Shown here: one piece after another, positions 17,008-27,451 of the stretch
Numbering within the stretch: the first letter of the stretch is position 1
Layout of the letters: the number at the start of each line of letters is the position of its first letter
From: Chondrus crispus
Taxonomy: Eukaryota; Rhodophyta; Florideophyceae; Gigartinales; Gigartinaceae
Direction: 5' to 3'
Assembly (NCBI RefSeq): GCF_000350225.1
Contig: NW_005179131.1
Location: 440,781-504,780, forward strand
Length of the DNA stretch: 64,000 nt
The notes under the pieces: generated by a model
Databases searched by the model: none
What the model was told of the DNA's origin: nothing
Seen by the model: only the letters and a program-made list of their open reading frames with translations
Translations under genes and position numbers: made by a program

Positions 17008-20000
17008 TGTTGTAGAGACAACGGACTTGGGGTCCGGGATAACACCAGGTCAAAAGGCTTCATGCCAATCATCCTGTTCACCGTGCAGTTGTAGCCGTAG
17101 GTGAAGGCATTCGTGTACTGATCCCAGTCACGTTGGCTATCGGCGAGGTAGTGCCGGAGGGTTGAGACCAACGTTCTGTTGAATCTCTCCACCTGCCCAT
17201 TTGTCTGGGGTGATATGCTGTCTTGAACACACTCTCAATCGAGAGGATTTTGCACACTGCAAGGAAGAACCTTGAGGTGAACTGGCTCCCATTATCAGAG
17301 AGGAGTTTCACTGGGGCTCCGTAAACGAATACCCAGTGTGATATGAACGCCTGTGCAACGGTTTAGGCGGTGATCTTCCGGAAAGGTACTTTACGGGTTA
17401 ACTTGGAGTAATGATCCGTCATCACCAAGAGGTAGCGGCTCCCTCTTGGTGTTCGGGGAAGTTCTCCAAGGATATTAATTGCGATATACTCCAAGGGGCC
17501 TGATGGAGGGAAGGTATTCAACTCCGAGTTGTGTTTACGCAACTTAATGCGGGCCTTGGCACAATCGGGGCACATCCGTACTGTGGAATAAGCATCAACC
17601 GACATACTCGGCCAATAATACCGCTGCCGGAGCGTGTAAAACAAACGCCAACCTCCAGGGTGACCTGATGTGGCGGGGTAATGGGACCAATACAACACCT
17701 GCTCGCGGAGGGTTGTTGGTACGACTATCTGTTCAACACCATCAAGGTGGGCTTCACAACAGATTAAACCTTCTGAATTGACGAAGAACTGTGACAAAAG
17801 AAGTTGCGCGGAACCCTCCCCCTTCGCGAGACGGGAAGCCACCTCCCTGCACAAGGGTTCGGAGGCTTGTTCACGCGAGAAATCGTCGTGTGTTAATGCA
17901 GCAAGTGAGGCCGGGGGTTTCAAGGCGTAACAGCCGGTCGTGGTATCGACATCTGTGTCGTCGAACTTATCCTCTGTGTGCAGAGTATCATCCTCCAAAT
18001 CTATGACGGAGTAACATGGGATCTCCTCGTCAATTGGGACGGTGGTACCCCCCGTGGAGGGCATACGACTTAACGCGTCGGCAAGACCATTCTTGATATC
18101 CTTCACGTAAGTCACGTCGAAGTCATATTCGGCCAGGCGCAAGCGCCACCGGGCAATTCGATCACTCGCGTCGACGAGGTTTATAAGCCACCTGAGAGAA
18201 TGGTGATCGGTGTTAACCGTAAACCGCTCGCGTTCCAATTATGGACGCAGCGTTTGGATCGCCCATACGATGGCGAGGTATTCTTTCTCGGTTGTCGAGT
18301 AATTCCGTTCCGCTGACGCTAGCGTGCGGGACCAATACCCGACAGGGTATCGGTTTCCATCCTCATGGGTCTGTAACAAGGTACAGCCCGGTTGAGCATC
18401 AGACGCATCGGTATCGAGCGAGTAAGGTAATCCGAGGCGAGGAAGCTTCAACACCGGGGGGGATATTAGACACGCCTTCAGCGTATCGAAGGCGGTGGTT
18501 CGATCGTCATCAAAGACGGGAAGGAGATCAGGTTCTCCCTTGCGGAGCATCGCCGTAAGAGGCGCCGCTATTTTAGCGAAGTGATCGACGAAACGTCGGT
18601 AAACATTACACATCCCCAAGAACGAGCGGAGCTCGGTTTGGGTCCGTGGAGGCGTCGCTTCGGAGAGCGCTTTGACATTCTTCGGGTGAACTTGTAGTTC
18701 CCCCGGACGAATGATCTGACCCAGGTACTCCACGGAGTCCTGAAAAAACCTACACTTTTTGAGCTTAAGTGACAATCTCTCCTGCTGTAGAGCCTGGAGT
18801 ATAATCTCTACATCCTTGAGATCGGAGTCGTGGTCCTTGGAGAAAATTATAATATCATCCAAGTAAATCAAGCAAGTCTTCCAGCTGTAGCTGGAGAGGA
18901 GAATATCCAACATTCGTTGAAATGTAGCCGGGGCGTTCATCAACCCGAAGGGCATTCGGTTGAACTGGTACGTCCCGGCATGACACGTGAATGTGGTTCT
19001 GGCCCTATCCTCCTTGGCAACTAGAATTTGCCAATACCCGGAGTTACAATCCAGAGTGGTGAACATCTTGGCTTCACCTAAGGAATCTAGGCACTCGTCC
19101 ATGCGAGGAATAGGGTACGTATCACGCACGGTTAGGGCGTGTAAGCGACGATAGTCTACGCAAAAACGGAGACTGCCATCCGACTTGGGGATAAGGACGA
19201 CCGGCGAGGCCCACTCGGATATCGACTGGGTGATAACCCCGCTTGCCAACATCTCGTCTACCGTGGCTTGTTCTGCCTCTCGGGCGCGAGGACCAGTCCG
19301 ATAAGGTTGACAACGAAACGGCTTTGCGTCGGGGGTGAGTTCGATGGGATGTTCGGTCGCTCGAACCTCACTCAGATTTCTATTTCACATGCCTGCGTAC
19401 GGCGTAAGCATGGTGCGAACCTGCTTACGCACGTGTTGCGGCAAGTGGTCGAGGGGTACAGCATCCATGGGATGAGAAATCTCATGAGTCGAGGAAGGTG
19501 AGCGAGGGGGGTCTGCGCCCTGTGAAGGAGGGCTCCCCTCGTCGAACTCCGCCGCAAGAACTGCATCTAATGGCATCGCCGTGTGAATCATCGCACGGGG
19601 ATGGAGAGAAACGAAACCAACCACTTGGTTCCTCGGCAGTCGCTTGGTGGCCGATGAGAAGTTGGCTACCAAGATTTTAAACTTCTGCAACGGAGTGATG
19701 TGGATCACCCCGTTAGAAATGGAGACACGATGCTTGGCATATAATTGCAGATTTGGCTCCACCGTGGAGAGTCCTCTTCGTCCATTAGTGACGTGTACCC
19801 AAGTTTGGGTACCGGCCGGTATATCCACCGCTCGGGACATCTTAAACTTGGGCGATATGCGCCCAGCCTCGGGGGTAAACTCCTGCTCAGAGGGGAGCGG
19901 AGGGTGATCTACGGCACGGCGAACCGGTTTACGAACGATCAGTACTTTTGTACCGTCGTCCAACTCCACCAACTTTCGTCGGGGGTAGATCGCTTCAACA

Positions 20001-22819
20001 AATTTGTCGTTAAACTCACACCCGAGAATGACGGGGGCTGCCAATCGTTGGCAAAAGATGAAGTTACACTTCATGGTGCGGTCACCATACCGCAACACCA
20101 GTACAATTTGTCCGCTCGCCCGCAATGGGCGGCCATTTGCGTCAGCGATTGTTGGCATTTCACCCGGGGTACCGAGCGACTCCCATCCTGGAAGTAAGGT
20201 ATCACCTCGAACGAAGTTAGAACCCGCCCCCGTGTCGAGGATGGTGAGTTGCCTCACCATGACAGCTGGGAGAGTACCAAGGTCTGCATAGACCTTGGAA
20301 TTTCTCCGCGACAAGGTCATCACTGTCGCAGAGGCGTGAACATCCGGTGCAAGCGGCTGCATGTTCGTCCGCCATGGGCGGCGTAGCGTACCGAGTCCTT
20401 CGGGATCGAGATTGTCCTGGGCTGAGCCAGTGTGTTTACGGCCGAGTATTCCGAACCGCTTCTCCATCTTGGGAGGTGAAATTGTATCCGCTGACTTGGG
20501 CGAGTTCTCCGGGGTAGCCCCCGTCTTTACCCCAGTTGCTGCAGACTGAGGTTCTCCTAGTTTTTCGAAGGTGGCTGTACGCCATCCACGGGCGGGGAGG
20601 TCTTCGCCACAGTTGCCGACGTCGGCGACTGTCCGATGACAGGAACGGGATACCCGGTTAGTCTCGTAACTGAGGAAGGCGACGGCGCGGAGATACGCAT
20701 CCGGTGGAACCCGGCTCTTCTGGGCCGTCGATAGCTTCTCGTACTGGTGGGCTACGAGGGATACATCCTTCACATTCATGCCGCAGTCGGGGGCAATGTG
20801 ATCCCCGACTGTGTAGCAGGCGAAGCAGATGATCTGCGGGGAAGGTGGCCTCTGCAGATCCTTCTGATACTCCCGGGACGTTCGTCTACTGGAGGGGCCG
20901 CGGGTACTTCCCGGACACTCTACAGCGGGTTGATACGGCTTGCGTCGGTCGCTGTAGAAAAGCGAATGTCCGTCGTTGAAGGTGGAGTCTTCTGTCGGTA
21001 GGGAGGATATCCCCCCGATGTTGTCACCTTCCATTGCGAAGTAGTTCTCGGCACCCCTGCCTGATTGGTAACTGGCCGTGGGGCCGGTCGTCGAAGACGG
21101 AACGCTATCAAGAGCGGCTAGAACCTGTTTAACAGGGCAAGGCTTGATGAAGTCCACTCGGCGCCCAGCCACTAGCTGGGCCCGTAGAGCATCGCAATGT
21201 GACCGGGCGTGGGCTACTGCATCATCGAACGTGGATCAGGGATGATCCTTGCGAGTTTGCAGCACCAGCGGCTTGATCGCTGGGGTTAGTCTCTCTATGT
21301 ACAGAGTGGTCCTCTCGTACGGTGAGCAGACGTCGCCACATCTCCCGAGGGCGGTTAACATACGAGTAGCATACTCGGTTTCTGTTTCGCCTTGCTTCTG
21401 GCGTAACTCCCGTAAAGAGGTAAGGGCCCGCTCGATTTCCAGGTTAGTCGCGTATGTGCGCAGTAGCCAGTTAACGGCGGCAGCCCAACTCGCGATCACT
21501 TGGGATTTGCGGTGCAAACCCCTCTGGGACTCATACGCCTCTTTCGCGGGCGGTGATAACAGGTGGGGGAGGGCCATCAGAGCCATCGCCTCCGTCATAT
21601 TGGCGTTGTCAAAGTTTTCCCTGCAGCGCGCAAGGAAACTTATGACTCTGATCGGGTCCACCCCGCTGAACTTGTACTCGCCCATGACGACGAGGAGGTA
21701 CTGCACCCTCTTACGAGTGGTGGGATAAACCTTGTCATCCAAGTGTTGGCCAAAGTCAACGAGACGGTATGCTCGGTAGTTACATGCACCCCTGAAGCGG
21801 TGGTTCGTCGGCGGCTTCCAAACAGAAAGTTGTTTTTGTTTGGGGCCGAACGTCGGCATTGGTGCCGTGAGAGACTCCGACTCGGAATCAGATTCCGAGT
21901 CAGAGGAAGACGACGAGGACGAGCTCGAGTGATACGAGGATGAATTCTCGGATAGCGGGTCTTTCCCCTTTCGTCCCTTGTGGCGGCGATCTTGGCGCTT
22001 CTTCCGACCGGGTTTGGACTTTTTTCGTCGTCCATCTCCGTTGTCGTCCAAACCTCCACCAGGGTCGGGGTCCCCTCCCGGTACACTCCGGGAAGGTACT
22101 TCACCAGCAAAGTGTATGGGCCCGGCGGAGGCACCTTCTCGGGACGCTCCAGCCGTTGTCATCAACGCCGCGTGATTGGCGGAAAACTGTGGTACGGTCG
22201 CCATTGAGGGGACCGGAATCCCAGCGGCTTGTAACGCTCGGAGGGTAACGTTTGAAAAGAGCAAGCTCTTGTTCAACGGAGGTAACTCCGCAACGAAAGT
22301 GGTGGTAGACACTTCACCCGGTATGGTTGTCGTGGCAACTCCGGCGGTAGTCGGAGGGTTCACAGCAGCAGAGGCTGGAGTTTGCGTCGCCGAGCCGACC
22401 TGGGTAGCCAGTGACGGATCGGGACGGGACGTCTTAAAGACGGAGAATTCTTGCCGGAGGGTGTTAAGCTCCGCAGTTATAGTGACGATCTCTTGTTTCA
22501 GAGGGAGGACGGCTTCGTCGACATTGGCAGATATGTCCTTCTGCCAGGCGCGAGTCAAAACGCTTTCAAAAGCGAAGAGTCCATCGCGTCCCTGCGCTGA
22601 CTGAACATCCGCCTGTGCGGCGATCGTTTCCACAACAAAGCTGTTGATACTTTCTCGCAGCGCCGGCGATTGCGCTGCGAGTTTTTCCGCTACAGTAGTG
22701 AGCGTAAACCATTCGGCCTCTCGGAGTGCCTCGCGGCAACTCCGAGTGATCCACGCCGCAGTGGCATGTGGTACGTCTCGAGGACGGGTTTCTCGGGAGC
22801 TCTCGGAACCGGACACCAT
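17008..22819 (-). pseudogene. Gag-pol of element B, broken
   Basis: Probable start ATG at 22819 (MVSGSESSRE). Gag, protease, RT, RNase H and integrase lie in one frame, unlike element A. In-frame stops are TGA at 21236-21238 (end of gag capsid), TGA at 19385-19387 (at a Trp position in element A's alignment), TAA at 18239-18241 in RNase H and TAA at 17363-17365 in integrase, the last two at Tyr positions. A one-base loss in a C run near 17210-17215 shifts frame just before the integrase Glu, and the gene ends abruptly at 17008. Recognisable parts: Gag zinc knuckle CFACYTVGDHIAPDC (one residue longer than usual), canonical protease DTGAGSNFV, RT with YLDD, RNase H IDTDAS-like DTDASD, integrase HHCC and LLSDNGSQF. 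Not functional. Confidence 0.88.
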
Positions 22820-22896
22820 GTCTGGGCAACACCTGTGAACGGTGGAAAGAAAACCTTCGAAAATAAAAGAGAAAGGGTGAGAGAAAACTCCGCAGA

Positions 22897-22915
22897 CTTC
22901 TAGGTCGGGAGACCA
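22897..22915 (-). other. Primer-binding site of element B
   Basis: The same 19-nt sequence as in element A, two bases inside the right LTR. Confidence 0.7.
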
Positions 22916-22917
22916 AA

Positions 22918-23577
22918 TGTCGTGCACTGAGGCCACGTGTGGCAGCCTCAGGCAGAGCACGCGTGTCCGGGACGCGGGGGAGTGGGAAACGGGAGACCAC
23001 CCGGTGATCACCGGCACCGGGGTCCGGGCGCGAGTGCGCGGTAGGTAGACAAGGGTAGGAACAGACAAACACAGAGCGAAGGGAGCGTAGTAAAGGGAGC
23101 GGAGTGGCAACGGACGCGCGTAGAGGCCGTAGTATCCTCGGTAGCAGCGCGCGGTAGAAAGGAGTGGGGATTCAAGGGAATAGATGGGCTGGCGTGGTGT
23201 GGCACAGGGAGTGCGAGGACCGGCGCGAGGCTACTACCGAGAATCCAGAAACATGAGAAAGAACCCAAGGCTTCGTGCCTGCTTACTTAGGGTGGAACGT
23301 CGACTATATAGTCGTCGACGCCGTAATAATAATAGCTTAAAATACGGTAATAATACCGACGTACCAGCTTATATGCTGTACTGTACGCAATATCTCTAAT
23401 ACCGGGTTATGATACCCGAGTACACGTGGTGATAATACACGTTTACACGTGGGTGTTGAAGCTGTCAGTACTTCGACAGAGCTTACACCAGGCCGTGCCT
23501 GAGGGAGAAATACAGGTGTACACGTGGGATAACTCGCGTGTGCCTCGCTATTGAGGGAGGCATGTTAGTGCACTACA
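22918..23577 (-). repeat. Element B LTR, single copy (5' LTR)
   Basis: Begins TGTCGTGC after the primer site. The end is set at ACTACA (23577) because that gives a TG...CA unit of 660 bp, the same length as element A's LTR, and because the disrupted host-like reading frame resumes at 23578. The partner LTR is missing, so the boundary is inferred. It shares TACACGTG boxes with element A's LTR (for example near 23420 and 23517). Confidence 0.6.
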
Positions 23578-24079
23578 TAAGCCAGCACCCTGCCACTTCA
23601 GGCTGCCCCGCAAAACGTTGTACGCGTCAGCATATAGCCAGTCAGTGTTCGGCATATCCTTGAACGCGTAATCTAACTCCGACGCCATGGCCCCAGTATG
23701 TCGGGCAACCGTCAAACTGAACATTTCGTCGTCATTTTAGCCCACCCGCAGGCTGACAAGCCAGCACAAACATTTGGGCTTTGTGGAATACCATGAAGTC
23801 CTTCGACATGGCTTTGGATTTGTCAAACACGGCCTTGATTTTTCGGTCTCAGTATTTTTTGGTGGACATCGGCGCCGGATCTTTGCTAACGAACTCTTGC
23901 CAAAGCTTGGTCATGAATGTTTCTGCTTTTTGGTCGATCCCAGAAATCGGATCTTCCGAACCGGAGAGCGTCGCTTCGGCAACATGCTTCAGCTCCGGTG
24001 ACGCCCATTGGGCACCGCGACCCATGGCGCTGCTGTTCTGCGCGGATACGTCGGCACACGTTGTGTGGTAGAGCCGCAA
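23578..24079 (-). pseudogene. Myb/NAM-associated-like protein remnant, interrupted by element B
   Basis: From ATG at 24079 or 24025 (MGRGAQWASPELKHVAEATL...SEDPISGIDQKAETFMTKLW). The pattern of an aromatic start, 'SEDPI.G.DQ' and 'F...L...F' resembles the Myb-like 'No apical meristem-associated' proteins common in algae, oomycetes and plants, many tied to Harbinger elements. A TGA at 23846-23848 is followed by the same frame (DRKIKAVFDKSKAMSKDF...), then another stop and a shift into ASELDYAFKDMPNTDWLYADAY, which runs right up to 23578 where the element B LTR begins. So it was a real gene cut by insertion and since decayed. The family assignment is moderate. Confidence 0.5.
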
Positions 24080-25063
24080 GGTTAACTAGCGCCGGACTGT
24101 GCAAGCGAAATATTGCGCTCTGCGACGCGCGAGGTGTCGAAAATCGCAGCGACCTTTTGCTCCCGCGCAAAGGTTGCTTCCGCTCTTGCGCAAAATTTGG
24201 TGGGAAGAGACCGGCGAAAAAGTATGCGCATTTCACCTTTTGGCAATAGAATGGCAATAGAATAGAATCCATTTTCGATGCTATCTTGGCCAAAATAGAG
24301 TCAAATCTAATTCTATGCTAATCAAATTCTATCCGATAGCGATAGAATGTCTCGTTGGGGTTGCCTTTTTTGATCGTATCGCTAAATTTGCTTATCATAA
24401 CAAGAAAATAGTGAATACTGTAGAAGCTACCGGTGGGGATGCTCTTACCCGTAGCGCATCTATCCTACGTGCTATCCCAGCCTCGGATTGTAACGACCGC
24501 CACGCACGTTGTGCAGTTCCTCTCGAGTTTCGCGACAAAATGAGGCTTCTGTATAGTGCCACCCACGCAATAGTGCCATATGTCGAGGTCTGTTCTGGTA
24601 TGGAACTATATCGTGGGACCCCTGTACGAATGAAAGGACACTATTACTCTATCAAAGTTGCGTTCTGAGGTCACACAAATTAGTGTGCTTGATATTATAT
24701 CAGTTGTGACACTATTTAAATAGTGATACTTGTGAAACAATGTATGATATGGAGGTGCATCCATTTCTGTAATTGCTGGATGCGTCAGAACTTGCCTTTC
24801 TTTATGATACTGTAAGGGTTAAGTAGTATATAGGTAGGGCTCGCGCTGCGGACTGTAGGTTCGTACCGGGCCAGAGGTTTGTGTCAAAGCGCAGAGCCTA
24901 CCTGCGAAAACTGTCCGACTGCACGGACTTCGCACGGGCTCGGACGGTCGGTCGTAGACCTGTCCATTGACACTTTAATAAAATCTCTTTTTCTAATTCT
25001 TTAAAGGAATTCCTCACGAAATCCCACAATACTATTTGCAATGACTGGGTGTACCCTTCCCTA
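24080..25063. other. AT-rich intergenic stretch
   Basis: No supported gene. An AT-rich block near 24239-24350 has a twofold TGGCAATAGAA repeat and an 8-bp perfect hairpin (ATTCTATC 24326-24333 with GATAGAAT 24341-24348). A 117-codon ORF at 24315-24668 has no recognisable features. Confidence 0.5.
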
Positions 25064-26688
25064 AAAGGTTAATTCCGGACACGGGGTAATTTCGGACAGA
25101 AGAAAACTTGACCACCGAAATGTCTGGGATGCCGATAAAAGCAAATAGATATGAAACAAGTGCCCTCCTCTGGCTGACTGTACCCGACGGGTATTTGAAC
25201 CAACGATTAATTCCCACATTTCCCGCCCATGTCGAAACGCTCTGTCTTCGATGTGCATTCTTCTCCCCGATACAGTAGTATCTCGCAGGGCATAACACAA
25301 TTCTACGTCCTTCAACCTCAGCTCCTGCGATCCTCACAGGAGCAAAGCGCACATTATGACCTTGTCCATGTGCAAGCAAACCAAGCTCCTCAAGTACCGA
25401 GAAAGCCGCGACAAAGCGCGAAAAGAAGGGAAAGCCGCTGCTGTAAAATTGCTCACCTCAACTCAACTTTCTTTGCGAAAAATTGCCGCTGCCACAGGAT
25501 TGAGCAAAACAGTGGTTGCAGAAATAAAAGAACTACTTCGAACAGAAGATGCACAGGCTATAGAAAAACAAGTAATGGCTAATCGCATGCAGGGTAGGCC
25601 AACAGTTCTGACTGAAGAGGAAGAAGCCATGATTGCTGAAAGAATAGTATTTGCTGCTAGTCGAGGATATGCCGCCGACATTGATGGCATAAAAAGAATA
25701 ATGGGGCATGTCGCAGCAGATGGAAGACAGGGTTGAAAGAACGGTGTGTCTTCTGATGACGCCGTGCGTTCGTTTAGAGCCCGGCATATGGAAATAACGT
25801 ACCGAAACTGTGAGAACAAGGATTGTGAAAACTTGAAAGGAGAGAACTACGGCCATGTTAAAGGTTTTTTGAGATTCTTCAAACTGTAGAGAAGCAAAAT
25901 CCAGGTATGCTATCTGATGGTGACCGCATATGGAACGTCGATGAAACGTCCGTTGATGCCACGTTTGGTAAAAGGAGAAAAGTTTTTGGCTCATGTAACA
26001 CTCATCATGGTGGATATGTTGCGCCGTCAAAAACGCAAGGCATTTCAAAGCATGTTACTGCAGTCGTAGCTGTTTCTGGATCCAAAAAGAAAGCGCCTCC
26101 TTTCTTTATCGTGCCAGGGAAGCATGTGATGTCAAATTGGTTTGAACCGCAGCCAAAGATATACAAGAAAAGTAGCGCTGTCTGCGACAAGTATCAGGAA
26201 AATGGACGGTTTCCTGATGGAGCACTTGACCGTAGAGGTTATGTTAGCGAGGAGGCGTAAGAAAGAAGAGGAAGCCCGTGCGGCTAATGAGCGAAGAATC
26301 AAACGCCGGGCAGCTGTGCAGGCGAAGCGCAAGAGATTGACTGATGAAAAACAGAGGAAGATTGCTGACGCGCAAGCGGCGCGGATGAAGGTAGCTGATG
26401 AAAAGAAGAAAAAGATGGCAGAACGGGATGCAGCCAGGTTAAAAAGGATAGAGAAGAAGCAAAGGACGGAGACGGGGAGGGCGACGAAACGTCCTGGATT
26501 TGTGGAAGAGGAATCGGGCTTCTAGGGGCAGAAGGCTATGATGAAGAGAAATGCGCCAGCGGAACAAACAGCTGGTCTTAAACCAATGTCAGAAGGGACA
26601 GTGGTGCAAATGGATGCCACCGACTGCGTCAATAAGTTGGTTGGAAGCGGGTTGGAGGGGAAATAAAGGTCTGTCCGGAATTCAACTG
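25064..26688 (+). mobile_element. Pogo/Tigger-like DNA transposon, decayed
   Basis: Ends form an imperfect inverted repeat: the left carries GGTTAATTCCGGACA (from 25067), the right on the minus strand reads CAGTTGAATTCCGGACA (from 26688). TA dinucleotides flank both ends (25062-25063 and 26689-26690), the usual target duplication of the Tc1/mariner/pogo group. A broken transposase lies between. Confidence 0.65.
25356..26524 (+). pseudogene. Pogo-like transposase, broken
   Basis: The N-terminal part (25356-25736) has a helix-turn-helix typical of pogo/CENP-B-type proteins (LSLRKIAAATGLSKTVVAEIK) and the GRPTVLTEEEE motif. A TGA at 25733-25735 is followed by the same frame, then a shift in a T run near 25866-25870 leads to the DDE domain start (IWNVDETSVDATF, 25930s) and IVPGKHV. 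After about 26170 the second half of the catalytic domain is missing. The lysine/alanine-rich coiled tail common in this family follows in another frame (26142-26525). Inactive. Confidence 0.7.
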
Positions 26689-26690
26689 TA

Positions 26691-27092
26691 AATGTCTCAC
26701 ATGTCAATTTGGGCGCTGGCCACTACTGTAGGAGAGTGTCCTCAAACACAGGCGTTCTGCAGTCCGGCGACTGAAGTTTCCTAGAAAACAGCCTCCCAGA
26801 TCGATTGATGCTAGTTAGAACAGCGAAAATCCGCAGCAAAGTATTTTTTTCGAAGATTGTTTGAAAAGTGTCCGGGATTAGCCTTTTGGGGAAGGGTAGA
26901 CGCCGCCGCCGCCGACGCCGTCTTTCTCGCCGGCCGTACTCCCCCTACTTTGTAGTCTCCAGCGACCAATACACTGCTCGCCCACGTCCGCCACATGTGC
27001 GCGTCCCGCCTCGCCGAATGGCGACTCGATCTCCCCTCGATACGCATTGTGCCACGCGAATCTGTCGCGTGGCACGCATGCCTGCCCTGTCA
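26691..27092. other. Intergenic with one strong hairpin
   Basis: No gene. GTGCCACGCG (27049-27058) and CGCGTGGCAC (27066-27075) form a perfect 10-bp stem with a 7-nt loop, 17 bp outside the Harbinger left end. A CCGCCGCCGCC run lies near 26900. Confidence 0.6.
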
Positions 27093-27451
27093 GAGCCCGT
27101 CCCAACACAGCATATCACATCAGTGGCAATCGCGCAGAGCCTCCTGATTGGTTGCTGCTGATACAAATATTAACATGGCAGTCTTAGTAAGAGGTAGTAC
27201 GCGCCCTTTCTCCTGGAGTGTAAGCCTCACAGAAAGGCAATTTCATTGGACAACAAATAGATTGAGACAACTCAAAAGCAAGCGACCACAGTAAAAAAGG
27301 TCTCAAACGCGCTGAACAGAGTCAGTAAAATGCCCAGCGGAAAGTGGGAATGATCTCCCCAACATCACGCTATCATCCGTGCAACAAACCGTCTCCCGTC
27401 TAGCACCACTTTTTGTCAACTCCACCTCCATATTATCTCCAGCACTCCTGG

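Larger units (their letters stand above)
17008..23577 (-). mobile_element. Element B: decayed Ty3/gypsy element, 3' end lost
   Basis: Minus-strand element related to element A (same domain order, same primer site) but much older. It consists of a right LTR (22918-23577), primer site, a single-frame gag-pol with stops and a frameshift, and truncation inside integrase at 17007 by a family-A LTR. The 3' part (rest of integrase, any chromodomain, polypurine tract, left LTR) is absent from the window. Confidence 0.85.

Noticed and set aside
24315..24668. 117-codon ORF after the Myb-like remnant
   Set aside because: Starts inside AT-rich repeats and shows no recognisable motif.
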